Assembly: GCA_013811855.1 (NCBI GenBank)
Contig: JACCUL010000456.1
Coordinates: 1-9,159 of the forward strand
Direction: 5' to 3'
Source: Acidimicrobiia bacterium
Lineage (GTDB): Bacteria > Actinomycetota > Acidimicrobiia > Acidimicrobiales > Ilumatobacteraceae
Length of the DNA stretch: 9,159 nt
Position 1 is the first letter of the stretch. Each line of letters begins with the position of its first letter. A program made the translations under genes and the position numbers. The notes under the pieces were generated by a model that was not told the origin of the DNA, made no database searches, and worked only from the letters and a program-made list of their open reading frames with translations. Below, piece by piece: positions 6,866-9,159 of the stretch.

Positions 6866-6867
6866 TA
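6866..6867. repeat. TA target duplication, right copy
   Basis: Second TA, next to the right inverted repeat. With the following G it makes a TAG in frame with the downstream gene; the same TAG existed before insertion, so the element did not create it. Confidence 0.75.
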
Positions 6868-6877
6868 GGCTTTCGCT

Positions 6878-8284
6878 GTGCGTCGTCTGGTCCTCGAGCC
6901 GGTGGTGCGCGGTCCCCATCATCTGGTGCTGCGTTTCGGGGTCGGCGATCTGCGCTTCAGCACGACGTACTGGTACGACGACGTCGATCTCATCGAGCTC
7001 GAGGATCGTCACGGCGACGATGCGATCCGCAAGGTGTACTTCCACCTGCTCGCCTTCGAGGCCAACAAGGCGGCCAGTTTGACACCGACCGACATCGACG
7101 CCGGGCCCTACGCCGATCTCGTCAGCGACTCGTTCTGGGACCTGTGGGAGACGCTGTTCCACAACGTGTGGGGCGTGTGGCGCCTCGAGAACGACCTGCC
7201 CGCATACCGGCTGCCTCGGCCGTCGGCGCCAGCCGTCGTCGACCGCACCACGCCCGTCGAAGTGGCAGAGGGGGGGACCAAGCTGCTGATGCTGTGCGGC
7301 GGCGGCAAAGACAGCCTCGTCAGCATGAAGCTGTTGGAACGGGCGGGAGTCGACTACGACGCGTTCATCTACTCCCACTCCACGTATGGACCCGGCGCCC
7401 GGCAACAGTTCCTCGTCGACACCTTGGTGGCGCACTGCCGGCCGCGGCGGGTGCACCGGGCGTGGGTGCTCGACGATGCTGTGGACGCGCCGATCGCGGC
7501 CGCCTACCCGGAGCTCGGCATCAAACGGATCGTCGCCGCTGAGACCGTCAGCTCCTACTGGACAGCCCTGCCCGTCGCGCTCCAGCACGGGTTCACCGAA
7601 GTGGCGTTCGGCATCACCAGGAGCACCGATGAACACAACGTGGTGTGGGACGAGACCGGTGAGGAGATCAACTACCTGTGGGGAATGAGCAGCGCGGCCG
7701 AGCAGCTGCTGCACGCCTACGTCCGGCGCGAGTTGGTGGCGAACCTGACGATGTTCCACCTGTTGCGGCCGATCTACGACGTGAACGTCTTCTCGCTCCT
7801 GTGTCGCGATCTCGACGCCGTGCCGAGCACCCACTCATGCGCGCAGCACAAGCCGTGGTGCTGTCGTTGCGCCAAGTGCCTGTACGTGTGGATGAACTAC
7901 GTCGCCTGGCTCCCGCCCGAGACGGTCGCGGCCACGTTCGACGTCAACCTCTTCGACCTGAAGGAGAACCGCGTCATCCTCCGCAAGATGCTCGGACTGG
8001 AGAGCTACAAGCCGACCGACTGCGTCGGCACGGTGAGCGAGGCCCGCCTCGCCTTCGCCATGTGCCGAGCGCGCGGTGTCGGCGGCGTCATCGCCGACGA
8101 CATCGACGTCACCGACTTCCTCGACGAGGCCACGGCCACCCTCGATCGCTACGTGCCGGCGGCGAACCCCGGACCCGCCTACCCCCGCCGCCTGATCGAG
8201 CCCATCGGATCCCGCCTGCAAGCCAACGGGAACGTGGCTCGCCAGTTCGCACTCGATGTGCTCGGCGTCGCGAGCGGACCATGA
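6878..8284 (+). CDS. murL: MurL-like PP-loop ATPase/epimerase family protein
   Basis: A 468-residue protein resembling MurL, the ATP-dependent enzyme of Xanthomonas that inverts the terminal L-Glu of UDP-MurNAc-L-Ala-L-Glu. Visible parts: an N-terminal domain (1-130); a PP-loop GGGKDSLVS (141-149) that binds ATP; TSTDEHNVVWDETGEEINYLW-like region (about 249-268), matching MurL's NERSAS...GEVNHQW; RPIYDVNVF (298-305), like its LLRPLSEL; a cysteine cluster C321, C328, C329, C331, C334 (PWCCRCAKC), probably a metal site, like WCGVCPKC in MurL; and YKPTDCVGT (377-385), like HKPFECVGE. Comparisons are from memory. GTG 6878 is the first start after an in-frame TAG at 6866-6868; no good ribosome site. 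It overlaps the next gene by ATGA. No MurD2 ligase is adjacent, so the substrate may differ. The IS element sits just upstream and may cut it off from its promoter. Confidence 0.65.
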   Translation: MRRLVLEPVVRGPHHLVLRFGVGDLRFSTTYWYDDVDLIELEDRHGDDAIRKVYFHLLAFEANKAASLTPTDIDAGPYADLVSDSFWDLWETLFHNVWGVWRLENDLPAYRLPRPSAPAVVDRTTPVEVAEGGTKLLMLCGGGKDSLVSMKLLERAGVDYDAFIYSHSTYGPGARQQFLVDTLVAHCRPRRVHRAWVLDDAVDAPIAAAYPELGIKRIVAAETVSSYWTALPVALQHGFTEVAFGITRSTDEHNVVWDETGEEINYLWGMSSAAEQLLHAYVRRELVANLTMFHLLRPIYDVNVFSLLCRDLDAVPSTHSCAQHKPWCCRCAKCLYVWMNYVAWLPPETVAATFDVNLFDLKENRVILRKMLGLESYKPTDCVGTVSEARLAFAMCRARGVGGVIADDIDVTDFLDEATATLDRYVPAANPGPAYPRRLIEPIGSRLQANGNVARQFALDVLGVASGP

Positions 8285-9159
8285 TCCTCGGCAGCCGCGT
8301 CAGTCTCGGGACGGCGCCACTTGGTTCGTACGAGGACGGACCACTGTGGTGGGGACCGCAGGATCGAACGGTCGCGGTGGCGACGGTGCGGGCCGCCGTG
8401 GACGCCGGCGTCGACTGGGTCGACACGGCGCCGTTCTACGGGTGAGGTCGGGCCGAGGAGATCGTCGGCGAGGCCATCCGCGGACGGCGCGACGACGTCA
8501 CCGTCCCCACCAAATGCGGGACCATCCGCCGCCCCGACGGCTCGTGGACCGAAGACGGCTCGCCCGCTGCGGTGCGAGCCGACCTCGAAGCGAGCTTGAT
8601 CCGGCTCGGCGTCGAGCACGTCGATGTGCTGCAGCTCCACGATCCAGATCCGGGAATACCCGTCGAGGAGACCGTGGGAGCGATCGCCGAGTTGGTGACG
8701 GCCGGCAAGGTCGGCCACATCGGATTGTCCAATCATCCTGTCGAGCTGCTCCGTCGTGGTCACGCGGTGGCGCCGATCGAGGTGGAGCAGCACCACTGGT
8801 CGATCCTGCACCACCCACCGGAGAGTGAGTCGGCGCGGCGGTGATGCGCGGAGGCGGGGGCGGCGTTCCTCGCCTGGTCGCCGTTGGCGTCGGGCTTCCT
8901 GGTCGACGGGTTCGACCCTTACGCCACCGCTCCTGGCGACCTGCGGCGCCGTCTGCCGTGGGCGTCTGGGGACGGAGCGCACCGGCTCGCCGTCGTGCAA
9001 ACCGAGGCCGCCGCCGCCGGGAGCTCGTTGCGCCACTATGCATTGGCGTGGGCCCGAGCGACGGCGTACCCGATCGTCGGGGCCCGAACTCCAGACGAAG
9101 CTAGCTCGTCACGAGGTTGGCGACTTCCGCCGCCCGTTCCTGCGGCGGGCCCTGAAGAC
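8281..9159 (+). pseudogene. Aldo/keto reductase with two in-frame TGA codons and a damaged 3' end
   Basis: NADP(H)-dependent aldo/keto reductase; start ATG 8281 lies inside the ATGA that ends the MurL-like gene. The frame keeps homology for about 270 codons: ILGSRVSLGTAPLG, Asp48 and Tyr53 (WVDTAPFYG), Lys78 (PTKCG) and His120 (LQLHDPD), the complete catalytic tetrad, then GKVGHIGLSNHP, AAFLAWSPLASGFL, LRHYALAWA and PIVGARTPDEA. TGA interrupts it at codon 55 (8443-8445, FYG-stop-GRAEE) and codon 188 (8842-8844, ARR-stop-CAEAG); both sites suit Trp (TGG). After about 9100 the frame loses the family pattern, while other frames give LVTRL and then GDFRRPFLRRALK, suggesting one or two missing bases. 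The window ends before a stop. Either a recent pseudogene or a gene spoiled by sequence error; true Trp recoding is unlikely because TGA ends the other genes here. Confidence 0.8.

Noticed and set aside
5579..6868. Long open frame on the plus strand across the IS (429 codons)
   Set aside because: It is the antisense shadow of the IS630 transposase, whose minus-strand frame has clear DDE motifs and a ribosome site.
6827..7834. Minus-strand open frame of 335 codons opposite the MurL-like gene
   Set aside because: It crosses the IS end and mirrors a gene with clear motifs; composition is that of an antisense shadow.
8443..8445. Selenocysteine at TGA in the aldo/keto reductase
   Set aside because: The TGA sites suit Trp, the catalytic residues are elsewhere, there are two such codons, and I saw no obvious SECIS-like hairpin just downstream.
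1..9159. CRISPR array, tRNA, rRNA or phage genes
   Set aside because: No regularly spaced repeats, tRNA-like ends or phage proteins were seen; repeats are limited to the IS ends and short palindromes.

Overview
This window is GC-rich (about two-thirds G+C by eye), tightly packed bacterial DNA. Codons strongly favour G or C in the third position, gene starts often overlap the previous stop (TGATG, ATGA), and two genes start with GTG. This fits a high-GC bacterium; an actinobacterium, perhaps of the Acidimicrobiia, is my guess, but no marker gene here settles it. The closest relatives I can recall for the central operon are the Pseudomonas putida Bkd proteins.

Layout. (1) Positions 1-242: the 3' end of an aldo/keto reductase of the YghZ/Gpr type. 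(2) 269-855, minus strand: a RibD/dihydrofolate-reductase-like protein broken by one missing base. (3) 986-1470: a pyridoxamine-phosphate-oxidase-like flavin/F420 split-barrel protein, also broken by one missing base. (4) 1557-5147: a clean three-gene operon for the branched-chain 2-oxoacid dehydrogenase complex, E1 alpha, E1 beta and E2 (bkdA1, bkdA2, bkdB). These genes would convert the 2-oxoacids of Val, Leu and Ile to acyl-CoAs. The E3 gene (lpdV) that follows in Pseudomonas is absent. (5) 5176-5553, minus strand: a small glyoxalase/VOC-fold protein convergent with the operon. (6) 5628-6865: a complete IS630-family element with 12-bp perfect (31-bp imperfect) terminal inverted repeats flanked by TA. 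(7) 6878-8284: a PP-loop ATPase-like protein with a Cys cluster that resembles MurL, the UDP-MurNAc-L-Ala-L-Glu epimerase. It is coupled by ATGA overlap to (8) 8281-9159, a second aldo/keto reductase interrupted by two in-frame TGA codons at apparent Trp positions and by probable frameshifts at its 3' end.

Three points stand out. First, a MurL-like protein is translationally coupled to an aldo/keto reductase rather than to a MurD2-type ligase, which suggests a job outside normal peptidoglycan synthesis. Second, the IS630 element has landed between the divergent VOC gene and the MurL-like gene, 10 bases before the GTG start of the latter, so it separates that operon from its original upstream DNA. 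Third, every coding disruption lies in the outer parts of the window (before 1.5 kb and after 8.4 kb), and two of them are clear one-base losses in G/C runs. Sequence error near contig ends is therefore a serious alternative to real gene decay.
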